Positions 8,342 through 17,240 of a stretch of 64,000 nt of DNA are shown here, in pieces. Positions within the stretch are counted from its first letter, which is position 1, and the number at the start of each line of letters is the position of its first letter. Made by a program: the position numbers and the translations under genes. The DNA lies in the NCBI GenBank assembly GCA_003428585.1, contig QVQC01000029.1, forward strand, positions 124,001-188,000. Direction: 5' to 3'. Source of the DNA: Nioella halotolerans. GTDB lineage: Bacteria; Pseudomonadota; Alphaproteobacteria; Rhodobacterales; Rhodobacteraceae. Below the pieces are notes generated by a model that made no database searches, had not been told where the DNA came from, and saw only the letters and a program-made list of their open reading frames with translations.

Positions 8342-8806
8342 ATGGAACTCTCGAAACTATTGCAGCCGCAGGCTGTTCGGATCATCGGCGATGTCAGCAG
8401 CAAGAAACGGCTGCTTCAGGCTGTCGCGGATATCGCGGCGCCGCTTCTGGGCCAGCCCGAGACGGAGATTTCGTCCGCCCTGCTTGACCGTGAAAGCCTC
8501 GGGCCGACCGGGTTTGGTCAGGGCGTCGCCCTTCCCCATGCCCGGTTGTCGGGCTTGAGCGAGGTAACCGGTGTCTTTCTTAAACTGGAACGGCCGGTCG
8601 ATTTTAACGCCGTCGACCGGCAGCCGGTTGATCTGGTCTTCGCGCTCTTCGCACCGGAAACCGCGGGGACGGAACATCTCAAGGCGCTTGCCCTCGTCTC
8701 GCGGACGCTGCGCAACACGGGGCTTTGCGAAAAGCTCAGGGCGAATTCGGATCCCGCGACGCTGCATGCCATCCTGACGGAAGCCCGCGCGTCACAGGCG
8801 GCCTAA
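8342..8806 (+). CDS. ptsN: Nitrogen-PTS IIA protein PtsN
   Basis: A 154-residue EIIA-Ntr. The phosphorylated histidine is in GVALPHARL (about residue 66). It takes phosphate from NPr in the regulatory PTS and acts on regulatory targets rather than on sugar import. hpf-ptsN adjacency is standard. The TAA stop overlaps the TAG stop of the convergent sulfotransferase gene within the four bases 8803-8806. Confidence 0.95.
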   Translation: MELSKLLQPQAVRIIGDVSSKKRLLQAVADIAAPLLGQPETEISSALLDRESLGPTGFGQGVALPHARLSGLSEVTGVFLKLERPVDFNAVDRQPVDLVFALFAPETAGTEHLKALALVSRTLRNTGLCEKLRANSDPATLHAILTEARASQAA

Positions 8807-10233
8807 CCGTCCCACGGCGCAAAGCCGAAATTCAGGAAATCCTTGCGGTAGACGTCGCCAACAAGCTTGGCGATTTCGCCGTCATGGACCTCTGACAGGG
8901 GGAAAGGCTCCTCCGGCAGGGCCATGTCGAAGGCAGCATTGCCGCGGCCCTGCGCCGCGGCCAGCGCGGGCAGCCCGTCGATCAACTCCTCCTCGCGGAG
9001 TATGCGATCGGGCAGCGCAAACGCGGCCATGCCTTGCAGGATCGCGGTCTGGGACGCCCAGACAGGTTCCACCTTCAGGCTGGTCTGCCCGGCGAGATTC
9101 CCCTTCAGGAAGTGCAGAAACGCGATGAACGCTTCCTTGTGCCGGTCGATGTCATACCCCGCACCCGGCCCCTCCTTCGGGATCGGCAAGGTGTAGCGGT
9201 TGATCAGCACCCGGCGGATAGTGGAGAAAGCCGGGCGATCAGCGGGCAGGATGCAGCTGTTAAAGACGTGATAGGCCCGGTCCAGCGGGTGCCGCAGCAC
9301 CGTGAAACTGCGATGGCCGGGATGCTTTCGCATCCATTGGCGGATGTCCTTCTGTTTCAACCCGGTCAACAGGTCATCGCGCCCGATCCCCTCCAGCCCC
9401 GCCATCCAGTCTTTCACCGGCTCCACTGCCGCGCCACGGATCGGCATGAACATCAGCCCCGTTTCCGGCAGGACAATGAAACTGGGCACGGCGGCATGGC
9501 GGGCCGGTTCGAAATTCGGCGTCTTCGACAGGTCGAACCTGTCAAGCTTTGCCAGCGACCGCGCCATGTGGTCGTAATTCTCGACCTTCTCGCTGAGATC
9601 GCTGGGGTTTTGCTTCTTGAGCTTGGCGTTCGTCGCGTCCAGCGCGTGTTTCGAGCCGAGGAATTTCGCCAGCCCGTTCACCACCTCCACATCGTTGATA
9701 TCTTCGTAGCGGATGTAGAAGGCCGATTGCCCGGTGGTCTGCATGCCGCGTTGCAACGTCATCTGGAAGCCCTGCAGGTCGGCCAGCATGGTCTCGAACT
9801 CCCACAAGCGGAACTCGATCTTGGCGCTCTTGTGGTGCTTCATGTCCGTCAGGCGCCATTGCCCGGTTTCCGAAGCGATCCGGCGGCTGACATAGCTGTC
9901 CAGCGGATTGCGGGTCAGGATCACCTTGGCGATGCGCGGATCGGGCAGGACACGCGCCAGGACGCGCGGATCGTGGTCGTGGAAGAAGCGGAACCCCGGC
10001 AATTCGTCGCCAGCGTTGCGAATCACCGCATCCAGCAGGTCAAGCGGCGCCCGCTCGCGCCGGTCCATGTCGATGCCGTGCATCTCGAACGTGGTGTGGT
10101 GGCCCATGAAAGTGGGGTTGTAAAGCTCCCCCTTGCAGTCGATGTCGGGCAGGTCGTTCAGCGTCGCCTCAAGGTAATTGGACCCGGTCCGCATCTCGGC
10201 GAAGATCACGAAGGCATCGAAACGGTCGGACAT
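8803..10233 (-). CDS. Tandem sulfotransferase-domain protein
   Basis: A 476-residue protein with two sulfotransferase-like halves. The first has a good PAPS 5'-phosphosulfate loop, RTGSNYLE (15-22), and a 3'-phosphate-binding segment, ILTRNPLDSYVSRR (105-118), as in Nod-factor-type sulfotransferases. The second half (from about residue 250) resembles carbohydrate sulfotransferases: VLRHPLDRAYHVF (312-324) matches the 3'-phosphate site, but the expected P-loop is changed to MPIRGAAVEPVK, with Arg where Lys is usual. No signal peptide or membrane helix is seen, so it should act in the cytoplasm. It is the last gene of an operon starting at galU, which suggests the acceptor is a surface glycan or its precursor. 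Confidence 0.75.
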   Translation of the reverse strand: MSDRFDAFVIFAEMRTGSNYLEATLNDLPDIDCKGELYNPTFMGHHTTFEMHGIDMDRRERAPLDLLDAVIRNAGDELPGFRFFHDHDPRVLARVLPDPRIAKVILTRNPLDSYVSRRIASETGQWRLTDMKHHKSAKIEFRLWEFETMLADLQGFQMTLQRGMQTTGQSAFYIRYEDINDVEVVNGLAKFLGSKHALDATNAKLKKQNPSDLSEKVENYDHMARSLAKLDRFDLSKTPNFEPARHAAVPSFIVLPETGLMFMPIRGAAVEPVKDWMAGLEGIGRDDLLTGLKQKDIRQWMRKHPGHRSFTVLRHPLDRAYHVFNSCILPADRPAFSTIRRVLINRYTLPIPKEGPGAGYDIDRHKEAFIAFLHFLKGNLAGQTSLKVEPVWASQTAILQGMAAFALPDRILREEELIDGLPALAAAQGRGNAAFDMALPEEPFPLSEVHDGEIAKLVGDVYRKDFLNFGFAPWDG

Positions 10234-10236
10234 GGC

Positions 10237-11934
10237 TTACCTGACAAGATAGGGCCGGGTATCCTCCGACCGGTGTTTCAACCCCGGCAGTTCCACGGGG
10301 AAATCGCCGGTCATGTGGGGGTTCATCCCCTGATTCTTGAGATTCTGCAGGAACTGGCCAAAGCCGGTCAGGTCGACCATGCGCGGCGCTTCGGTGATGC
10401 GCGCGCCCGAGGGACCGTCGATCGCATCAAGGATGGATTGCAGGTTTTCCATCGGCTCTTCGATGAATTCGGCCAACGTCCAGACCCGAACATCGGCCCG
10501 TGTCTGCACCCGGCGCAGCACATTGACGAAATCGACCTCGCGTTTTTGCAGGGCGGCGGCGGTCTTGCGAATGGTCAGGAAATCCTTGTTGGAGGTAAAC
10601 AGCGGCACCGCCCATGCCCCGGTGATGATGGAGATCTGCGCATTGCCGTCCCAGGCAAGCGACGACCCGATACGCTGCCGGTCGCGCGGGCTGAACTGGA
10701 AGACCTGCCGTTCGCCGCGCGTGTTCCAGATCAGGCTGGTCAGGAAGCGTTCGGGGTTGTAGTCGCGCAGCTTGGCCGAGGCCGACAGGCAGCCGGCAAA
10801 AACATCGGCATCGCCGGCGAACCGCACGCGCGCGGGATCGAACAGGTTGCCGTGCACCCGGATGCCAAGGCGGCGCGACAGCCATGACTCGAAATTCTCG
10901 AACAGGTCATTGAACCCCTGGAAAACGGAAAACGGGGCCGCGGTCTTGCCGTTTTCCCAATCGGGATTGGGGTAGCGGCTGTGCATGTACATGCCTGCGC
11001 GTCCCCGCGTCCGCCGTTCCAGCGCCTTGGCAAAGACCCGGTCGATCTTGCCCGGCGCGGGTTCCGCCATCACCGTCCCGCGGTCCTGATCGGTCAGGAA
11101 CGTGTCGTAGAGCCGGTTCGCACGGGGCCATATCTTGCGCGCGACAAAGCAATCGGACCGGCGCAGCAAGTGCAGGTGATCGTCGTAGAAGACATGCGGT
11201 TTGCCCTGGAAATCGAATTTCGACAGGGTCAGCGAGCGGCTTTCGATATGGGTGGAATACTTGCGCGCGAGGGTCTGGTAATAGCTTTCGTCCGGGATCC
11301 ATACCAGTTTGAAATAGCGGTCATGCGCCTTGCGCGCCGGGTCTTGCAGGATCGCCGAAAGGGTCTGGCGCGACAGGCACCACCACTGGCTGCCCAGATG
11401 CGGCACCAGCCCGTCGGGCATCTTGCGCTTGAACCCGACCTTGCGCTGCAATTCCACGTAGCCGTCGAACAGCCGCCGGTGCCGTTTCCACGAGAACGGG
11501 AAGCGCAGCAGGAACCGTTCGGCATGCAACCCGTCCACCGTCCATTCCACATCTTCGGTGGTCACGCTTTCGATGAAATCGGTGCGCGGACGGGCGGCGA
11601 GATAGGCCTTCAGTTCCTCCACCGGGCGAAGCGGCAGGCACGACCCGCTGGCCAGAAAAACGTGCCGCACGCCCGGAAACTCCGCCAGCATCATCTCGGA
11701 CGCGGTCTGCGACGCGGCGACCAGCGACCATGTTCCCCATTCGCATTTCACCCGGCCGCAGAATTTCACGTTCGGCAGGTCGCCAAGCGCGCCCTTCAGC
11801 GCGGTAAAATCCGGGTCCGAGACGCGCTTGTCGACATGGACCACCACCGGGCAATCGCGTTCCGCCCAATGCCGCGCCACCTGTGCCGCGCGGTGCAGCG
11901 CCGTGTGACACATCATGACGAAGCCCAGACTCAT
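10237..11934 (-). CDS. GT14-type (core-2/I-branching) glycosyltransferase with long C-terminal region
   Basis: A 565-residue protein. The N-terminal part (about 1-260) looks like the Branch/GT14 family: LGFVMMCHTALHRAAQVARHW, VVVHVDKR, FLASGSCLPLRP, FIESV, then GSQWWCLSR and IPDESYYQTL. Enzymes of this family transfer GlcNAc or xylose to make branches. The C-terminal 300 residues include SVFQGFNDLFENFESWL and FTSNKDFLTIRKTAAAL and are not explained by a glycosyltransferase fold; similar tails occur in other Rhodobacteraceae members as far as I recall. The start is the ATG overlapping the upstream stop (11931-11934). The sulfotransferase gene follows three bases after its stop. Confidence 0.75.
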   Translation of the reverse strand: MSLGFVMMCHTALHRAAQVARHWAERDCPVVVHVDKRVSDPDFTALKGALGDLPNVKFCGRVKCEWGTWSLVAASQTASEMMLAEFPGVRHVFLASGSCLPLRPVEELKAYLAARPRTDFIESVTTEDVEWTVDGLHAERFLLRFPFSWKRHRRLFDGYVELQRKVGFKRKMPDGLVPHLGSQWWCLSRQTLSAILQDPARKAHDRYFKLVWIPDESYYQTLARKYSTHIESRSLTLSKFDFQGKPHVFYDDHLHLLRRSDCFVARKIWPRANRLYDTFLTDQDRGTVMAEPAPGKIDRVFAKALERRTRGRAGMYMHSRYPNPDWENGKTAAPFSVFQGFNDLFENFESWLSRRLGIRVHGNLFDPARVRFAGDADVFAGCLSASAKLRDYNPERFLTSLIWNTRGERQVFQFSPRDRQRIGSSLAWDGNAQISIITGAWAVPLFTSNKDFLTIRKTAAALQKREVDFVNVLRRVQTRADVRVWTLAEFIEEPMENLQSILDAIDGPSGARITEAPRMVDLTGFGQFLQNLKNQGMNPHMTGDFPVELPGLKHRSEDTRPYLVR

Positions 11935-12941
11935 GCCCAGTTCCCCTTCGACATCAAGCCAAGAATTTCCAGCTGCCGCCAGTTGATGAATCGTTCGGAC
12001 CACTTGCACCACAGGTTCGGATTTTCCTGCAGGCCGGCGGCATAGGCCTTGTATTCATGGCTTCCGGCATAATGTTGCTTGCGCTCCAACTCTTCCCTCG
12101 CCTTGACGGTGAAGGTGTCGAGGAACTTGGCGTGCAACAGGACACCCGACGCCTTTTCGCCACCCCATTCGTCGAAGACAAGGTTCAGCCCGCGCGGCAG
12201 CAGCATGTGGGTGGAACTGGCGAAGGTATAGCTCTTGTCCCATTTCACTAGCGGGATCTTGTTCAATGCCGGGGCGCGTTCGGGATTGTCGGAAAAGAAC
12301 AGTCGCGCGCGTGGGCCGCCCTGGATCCACAGGTTGCCGAAATCCCAGTTGCGGTCGATCATGTAATTGCCGGAATCGAACCAGCAGGCAATCTCGAACG
12401 GGTCCTGCCCCTCGCTGTAGGGCTGCGCGGTGATCGGCCCTTTCGGGTACATGTCCAGCAGCATCGCCCCGAAGGACTTGATCGAGGAACTTTCCAGCCA
12501 GTCGGTCAGCGCCGGGATCGGGCGCGTGTCGCAGAACGGGTAAACGAAAAACTCATCCGGATCGACGACCACGCACCAATGCCCGTGCCCGTATTCGCGC
12601 AAAAGCGCGTTGATCCAGTCCATCCCGAAGCGGGATCGCTTGTAGCTGGCCGGCGTCGTCCAGACCGAACAATCGCCCTGCGCGGCAAGGTATTCGCGGG
12701 TGCCGTCGTCGCTGTCGTTGTCAACGACAATGAAATGCGCGACGCCCCGGTCGCGGTAGTATTTCAGGAAATACGGCAGGCGGATCTTCTCGTTACGAAG
12801 GGTGACGAAGCACAGAAGATCGTGGCGCCTGATCTGGTCCGTGCGGTCGGCGACAAGCAAAAGGTCCCGTGCCTTGCGCCATGCGCGGACGAGAAACCGT
12901 TTCCGTTCAAGGCGCAGCTTGTAGCGCTGAACCGCTTGCAT
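11931..12941 (-). CDS. Glycosyltransferase family 2-like protein
   Basis: A 336-residue protein of the Glyco_tranf_2_4 type. The opening motif CFVTLRNEKIRLPYFLKYYRDRGVAHFIVVDNDSDDGT region (residues about 44-82) is the typical low-similarity GT-A start, and VVVDPDEFFVYP supplies the metal-binding DxD. No signal peptide is seen; it should be cytoplasmic or membrane-associated. Sugar donor and acceptor are unknown. Its stop overlaps the start of the GT14 gene by four bases and it begins three bases after the GT4 gene, so it belongs to the galU operon. Confidence 0.8.
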   Translation of the reverse strand: MQAVQRYKLRLERKRFLVRAWRKARDLLLVADRTDQIRRHDLLCFVTLRNEKIRLPYFLKYYRDRGVAHFIVVDNDSDDGTREYLAAQGDCSVWTTPASYKRSRFGMDWINALLREYGHGHWCVVVDPDEFFVYPFCDTRPIPALTDWLESSSIKSFGAMLLDMYPKGPITAQPYSEGQDPFEIACWFDSGNYMIDRNWDFGNLWIQGGPRARLFFSDNPERAPALNKIPLVKWDKSYTFASSTHMLLPRGLNLVFDEWGGEKASGVLLHAKFLDTFTVKAREELERKQHYAGSHEYKAYAAGLQENPNLWCKWSERFINWRQLEILGLMSKGNWA

Positions 12942-12944
12942 GTC

Positions 12945-14165
12945 TCAATCCCCTGCTCGCCCCGCGCCGAGTGCCTGCGCGACCGTCTCGAAATGGGCCT
13001 GCCACGTCGGCAGAACGGGACTCGGTCCCGGCCTCTCGGCCAGACTAGCCCGCATTCGTTTCTTGATCGTTTCGATCCAAGAGTAGCGATCCGCCGGGTC
13101 AAGGTAAACGGCGCAATCGCCCAGGGTTTCCCGCAAGACCGGCAGATCGGAACAGATCGGCAGCACGCCAAGCCGTGCGGCCTCCAGCGGGGGATAGCCG
13201 AAGCCTTCGGCCAGCGTCGGGAACAGCAGCCCATGGGCGCCGGTCAGAAGGCTGCGCACCTGTCCGTCGGAAAGGGCATTGTGTTCAAATATTGCCGTTC
13301 CGCGCAGCGCGTGCGTCTCTAACCGGCGAAACAGGGACGGATCGGCCCAACCACGCGCCCCGACGATATGCAGATGCGGGCGGCATTTTGCCGGCAGCTC
13401 TTCCCAGACGTCCAGCAACAGCGCGTGGTTCTTGCGCGGCTCGATCGTGCCGATCGCCACGAAACGGGGCGTGTCAGGGTCCGTATCAGGGAAAAGCGGC
13501 TCTTCCGCCGGCAGGTCGGGCAGGCCCAGATGGGCCGCGACGATGGGTCTTTCCGTCCCGAAGTCCTGCATCAATCGCGCGCGCGTCTCCTGTGAATTGC
13601 ACAGGACGATATCGGCGAATTCCGCCGTTGCGATAACCATGGCGCGGAAGTGATCCACGATCTCGGGACGCGCGAATTGCGGATAGTCGAGCGGGATCAC
13701 GTCGTGCAGGAACACCGCGACCCGGACATCGGGGTTCGCAGCCACGGCCATCAGGCATTGCCGCGACAGGTTGCTGTGCCCGGTATTCAGGTAAACCGTC
13801 CCCTCCCGCAGATGCTGCGACAGCAAGCGAAAGAGGTTGCTGTGCAGGCAGCGCCCGATCGCATGGCGCCGCAGCAGCGCCTCGGCCCCGTGCCGGTCCA
13901 ACTCGCCCTTGCCGGTCAGGCGCGACAACAGGTCGGGACGCGGCCAGCTGGTCTTGCCATCCAGCGCCGCAAGGAACGCCCGCGCGCCGTCCGCCCCAAA
14001 CAGGATATACCCGCGGGAGGTTCGCGCGAGGAAGCGGGGATCGTCATCGCGTGCCAGCACCCAGTCGGCATAGGCGCGCTCCACCCGGTCGACGCCGGTC
14101 AGGGGTCCGCGCCCGACGCGGGACAAAAGGCGCGTCAGGTCAAGGCACAGCGGCGGATGCGACAT
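12945..14165 (-). CDS. Glycosyltransferase family 4 (GT-B)
   Basis: A 406-residue retaining GT-B enzyme. The N-terminal domain has LDLTRLLSR...GVDRVERAYADW and a FLHDVIPLDYPQF segment; the C-terminal domain has FVAIGTIEPRKNHALLLDVWEEL (donor-binding start), HIVGARGW and the hallmark LFPTLAEGFGYPPLEAARLGVLPICSD, with the E-x7-E pair. Many close relatives transfer mannose or rhamnose to polysaccharide precursors; the sugar here is unknown. It follows galU by three bases. Confidence 0.85.
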   Translation of the reverse strand: MSHPPLCLDLTRLLSRVGRGPLTGVDRVERAYADWVLARDDDPRFLARTSRGYILFGADGARAFLAALDGKTSWPRPDLLSRLTGKGELDRHGAEALLRRHAIGRCLHSNLFRLLSQHLREGTVYLNTGHSNLSRQCLMAVAANPDVRVAVFLHDVIPLDYPQFARPEIVDHFRAMVIATAEFADIVLCNSQETRARLMQDFGTERPIVAAHLGLPDLPAEEPLFPDTDPDTPRFVAIGTIEPRKNHALLLDVWEELPAKCRPHLHIVGARGWADPSLFRRLETHALRGTAIFEHNALSDGQVRSLLTGAHGLLFPTLAEGFGYPPLEAARLGVLPICSDLPVLRETLGDCAVYLDPADRYSWIETIKKRMRASLAERPGPSPVLPTWQAHFETVAQALGAGRAGD

Positions 14166-14168
14166 GCG

Positions 14169-15059
14169 TTACTGGGCAGCCGTCTTGGCAGCGACCATGC
14201 TATCTATGAAATCCGAGAACTCATCGCGCAGATCTTCCCGGGCCAGCCCGAAGGCAACGGTGGCCTGAAGAAATCCCGCCTTGGACCCGCAATCGTAGCG
14301 TTGCCCCCGGAAGCGGAACCCGTAGACATCGCCGGATGCCCCGATTTCCTGCGCGATTGCATCGGTCAGCTGGACTTCCCCGCCGGAGCCGGACTTGGCC
14401 TTGTTCAGGTTGCGCATGACATTCGGCGTCAGGATATAGCGACCGATCACCGCGAGGTTCGAAGGCGCGTCTTCCACCGCCGGTTTCTCGACCATGTCGT
14501 TCACCGACACGACGGAGCCCATATCCTGCTGCACGCCCAGAACGCCGTAGGACGAGGTCTTTTCTTTCGGCACTTCCATCGCGGCAACCATGTTACCCCC
14601 GATTTCGGCATGGGCCTCCATCATCTGTTGCAGGCAGGGTTTCTCGGCGGCGATCACGTCGTCGGGCAGGATCACGGCGAAGGGTTCGTTGCCCATCAAC
14701 CGACGTGCACACCAGACGGCATGCCCCAGACCCATCGCCTTGTTTTGACGGATGTAAGCGATTTCGCCCGAATCCATGTTGGTGGATTTCAAGGTTTGCA
14801 GAAGCTCCGTCTTGCCTTTCTTGCGCAGGGTGTTCTCCAGCTCTGGCGCGATGTCGAAGTAATCTTCCAGCGCGCTTTTGCCGCGGGCGGTCACGAAGAT
14901 GAATTCCTTTATGCCCGCCGCGCGCGCCTCGTCGATCGCGTATTGGATCAACGGCCGGTCAACGAGGGTCATGATCTCTTTCGGGATCGACTTCGTTGCC
15001 GGCAGGAACCGCGTCCCCAGCCCGGCCACCGGGAAGATCGCCTTTGTTACCTTTTTCAT
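14169..15059 (-). CDS. galU: UTP-glucose-1-phosphate uridylyltransferase GalU
   Basis: A 296-residue nucleotidyltransferase that makes UDP-glucose, a donor for surface glycans. [23 protein letters not shown]-like residues at the start ([17 protein letters not shown]) form the nucleotide-binding signature, [13 protein letters not shown] and VILPDDVI follow, and VEKP marks the sugar-binding loop. The ATG at 15059 is preceded by AGGATGG and starts right at the conserved domain; an upstream in-frame ATG would add eleven unconserved residues. galU heads a five-gene operon with three glycosyltransferases and the sulfotransferase, which ties its UDP-glucose to that glycan. Confidence 0.93.
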   Translation of the reverse strand: [296 protein letters not shown]

Positions 15060-15222
15060 TTCACCATCCTGCTCATTATTCTTTCCGTGCAAGCTTGGAT
15101 CTTCCTAAACCCGAAGCTAGGCAATTGCCGATCTGAAAAGAGACGTTTTTATGACTTCAAAACTGCGATGACTTGTTATCCTGATACCCTGCATGACGTC
15201 GTGGTGTCGCCCGATCTTGCCA
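15060..15222. other. Intergenic region likely holding the galU operon promoter
   Basis: 163 bases between the galU start and the end of the GT2 gene upstream on the same strand. It is noticeably more AT-rich than its surroundings, as expected of a promoter, but I could not settle on one -35/-10 pair. No terminator hairpin is obvious. Confidence 0.3.
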
Positions 15223-16443
15223 TTACCGAAGCGATGCTGTCCACCGGATACCCTCGAGGCGGGTCACCTCTTGTGCAATACGCCCCCGAAATGTCCAGTT
15301 GGTGAACCTTGCTTGATCGCGGCGCGAGGGGCCGAACAAACCACCGCTTTGCTGCCACACGCCATCCTCGGTGAACCGAACCGAATGCGCACGCACGGTG
15401 TGGCCAAGAAGGAAAAGGCTGGTGGAATGGCCCTGCGCCGCGCTGCTGCGCGCCTGTCTCTGCAGCCGTGTGCGGGAAAACCAACGCCCGGACAGCACCA
15501 CGGGCGGGGGCGGCTCGGCCTGGACAAGCGGCTGAAACGGCGGCGACGCGACGATGGCGCGGCCCGTGGCGAGGGGTAATCCACGCCCGGTCACGATGCC
15601 GTCCTCCAACCCGGTCAAGAGCATCTGAATCTCGGCCTCATCCAGACGACCCGCGCTCCGCCACCGCGCAAGGCGCGCGGTTTGTTCCTGCCGAAGAGCC
15701 TCCAGCGCCGGTTCCACCCATTCCGGCGGGGCATGCTTGCGCAGGTACAGCGCGCTGCTCACCCCGATGTCCCAAAGCGAAAGTGGAACCCTGTCAGTGC
15801 GTCGTCGCACGCTTTCGGCAAAGCCGTGATGTACCGTGGCCAACTGAGCGAAAGCCGTGACATGCCCGGCCTTCATCAACCGGTAGGCAAGATCCGTCTC
15901 TTCCAAATAAAAACGGAACCCCTCGTCGAACCCGCCAAGCGCTGCCAGCACCTCGCGCCGGATGCCCATGTTGGTGCCTTCCAGCTTGACCGCGAGCCCC
16001 TCGGGCAGGTCCCCTTTCGGTGCGCGAAACGCACGGCCACGCGCATCGACAACCCGATCCGCCCATTGGACGGAGATCCCGTTGCGCCCCAGAACCGTCC
16101 CCGTCACCGCGGCGCAATCCGTCTCTGTTAAAGGGGAAACGAGATGATTCAGCCATGTCGGCTCCGGCACCGCGTCATCGTCGATGAAGGCAAGGATGTC
16201 ACCCCCGGCCAAGTCGACGCCACGGTTGCGCGCCCCGGAGATATTGGCGACCTCCTGCCGCGCGGTCTTGATCCGCGCGGCAAGCGGCAGGTCGGCGATG
16301 GCGGCAAGCCCGGCGTCGTCGGCCACGACCACCAGTTCGAACGGCCGGTAGAAGAGTTGCCCGATCCCGATCAGGGCGCGGCGCAGCAAGGTGGGGCGCC
16401 CGTGGCTGACGACGATCACGCTGACGGGCGGGCATTCGGTCAC
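15223..16443 (-). CDS. Glycosyltransferase family 2 with C-terminal extension
   Basis: A 406-residue protein. Residues about 5-220 are a GT-A domain: VSVIVVSHGRPTLLRRAL, NISGARNRGVDLAGGDILAFIDDDAVPEP (the DDD metal site), LEGTNMGIRREVLAALGGFDE and YLEETDLAYRLM (catalytic ED). The last 180 residues are basic and poorly conserved. It probably adds a sugar to a surface glycan. Its ATG overlaps the stop of kdsB by four bases (16440-16443), so cysQ-kdsB-GT2 form one operon. Confidence 0.85.
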   Translation of the reverse strand: MTECPPVSVIVVSHGRPTLLRRALIGIGQLFYRPFELVVVADDAGLAAIADLPLAARIKTARQEVANISGARNRGVDLAGGDILAFIDDDAVPEPTWLNHLVSPLTETDCAAVTGTVLGRNGISVQWADRVVDARGRAFRAPKGDLPEGLAVKLEGTNMGIRREVLAALGGFDEGFRFYLEETDLAYRLMKAGHVTAFAQLATVHHGFAESVRRRTDRVPLSLWDIGVSSALYLRKHAPPEWVEPALEALRQEQTARLARWRSAGRLDEAEIQMLLTGLEDGIVTGRGLPLATGRAIVASPPFQPLVQAEPPPPVVLSGRWFSRTRLQRQARSSAAQGHSTSLFLLGHTVRAHSVRFTEDGVWQQSGGLFGPSRRDQARFTNWTFRGRIAQEVTRLEGIRWTASLR

Positions 16444-17240
16444 GGCGCCCCCATCTCGGCCAGCATCGCCTCGATCCGCGGCACGTCCTCGGGGTTGTTG
16501 AGTTCCCAGAACTTGCGGCCGCGCGCCGCGACCTCCACACAGCGCACCTTGTGCCCGGCTTCGAGGAACCGCAGCTGCTCAAGCCCTTCCAGCCCCTCCA
16601 GCGGCCCCGGCGTCCAGTCGGGATAAGCGTGCAGCGCCCAGGGTCGATACGCATAGACGCCCACGTGGTGAAAGACCGGCGTCGGCGCATCAGTGGCATA
16701 AGGCTCCGACGTGTAGGGGATCACTTCCTTGGAAAAGTAAAGCGCCCGATCCTCCGAATCGATCACCGCAGTCGTGCCACCGACCCGCCCCTCGGCCCGG
16801 TCGGCCTTGAGCGCCGCCAGCGTTTCACCGTCGCAGCGCAGGATCGGGGTCGCCAGCGCCGCCTGGCTGTCGGCGCGCAGCCCGGCGATCAGATCCTCAA
16901 GGAACCATGCGGGTGTCAGCGGCGCGTCGCCTTGCAGGTTGATCACCATCTCCACCCCGTCGCCAAGCTGGCCCAGCGCCTCCGCGCAGCGCTCCGTTCC
17001 GTTGCGGCAGGTATCGGAGGTCATCAGCACCTTGGCGCCGAAGCTTTCCGCCGCCTCCCGGATGCGATCATCGTCTGTGGCGACATAGACGGCATCGAGC
17101 CCCGCGACCTCTTGCGCTGCCAGCCAGCTGCGCTCGATCAGGCTGCGCGCAACACCCGTGGCCCCCCGCAATTCCGCGAGGGGTTTGCCCGGATAGCGGG
17201 ACGAGGCGTAGCGCGCCGGGATAATGCAGACGACCGACAT
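16440..17240 (-). CDS. kdsB: CMP-Kdo synthetase (3-deoxy-manno-octulosonate cytidylyltransferase)
   Basis: A 266-residue enzyme that activates Kdo with CTP. The signature VCIIPARYASSRYPGKPLAEL (residues 4-24) binds CTP; VYVATDDDRI, MTSDTCRNGTERCAEA and VINLQGDAP follow as in KdsB; HHVGVYAYRPWAL is the Kdo-binding region. Product CMP-Kdo serves the lipopolysaccharide core and, in group-2-like capsules, the lipid linker. The start directly abuts the stop of cysQ. Confidence 0.93.
   Translation of the reverse strand: MSVVCIIPARYASSRYPGKPLAELRGATGVARSLIERSWLAAQEVAGLDAVYVATDDDRIREAAESFGAKVLMTSDTCRNGTERCAEALGQLGDGVEMVINLQGDAPLTPAWFLEDLIAGLRADSQAALATPILRCDGETLAALKADRAEGRVGGTTAVIDSEDRALYFSKEVIPYTSEPYATDAPTPVFHHVGVYAYRPWALHAYPDWTPGPLEGLEGLEQLRFLEAGHKVRCVEVAARGRKFWELNNPEDVPRIEAMLAEMGAP

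Noticed and set aside
9034..10887. 617-residue plus-strand open frame
   Set aside because: It runs antisense to the sulfotransferase and the end of the GT14 gene, has no recognisable domain and no ribosome-binding site. High GC makes long antisense frames common.
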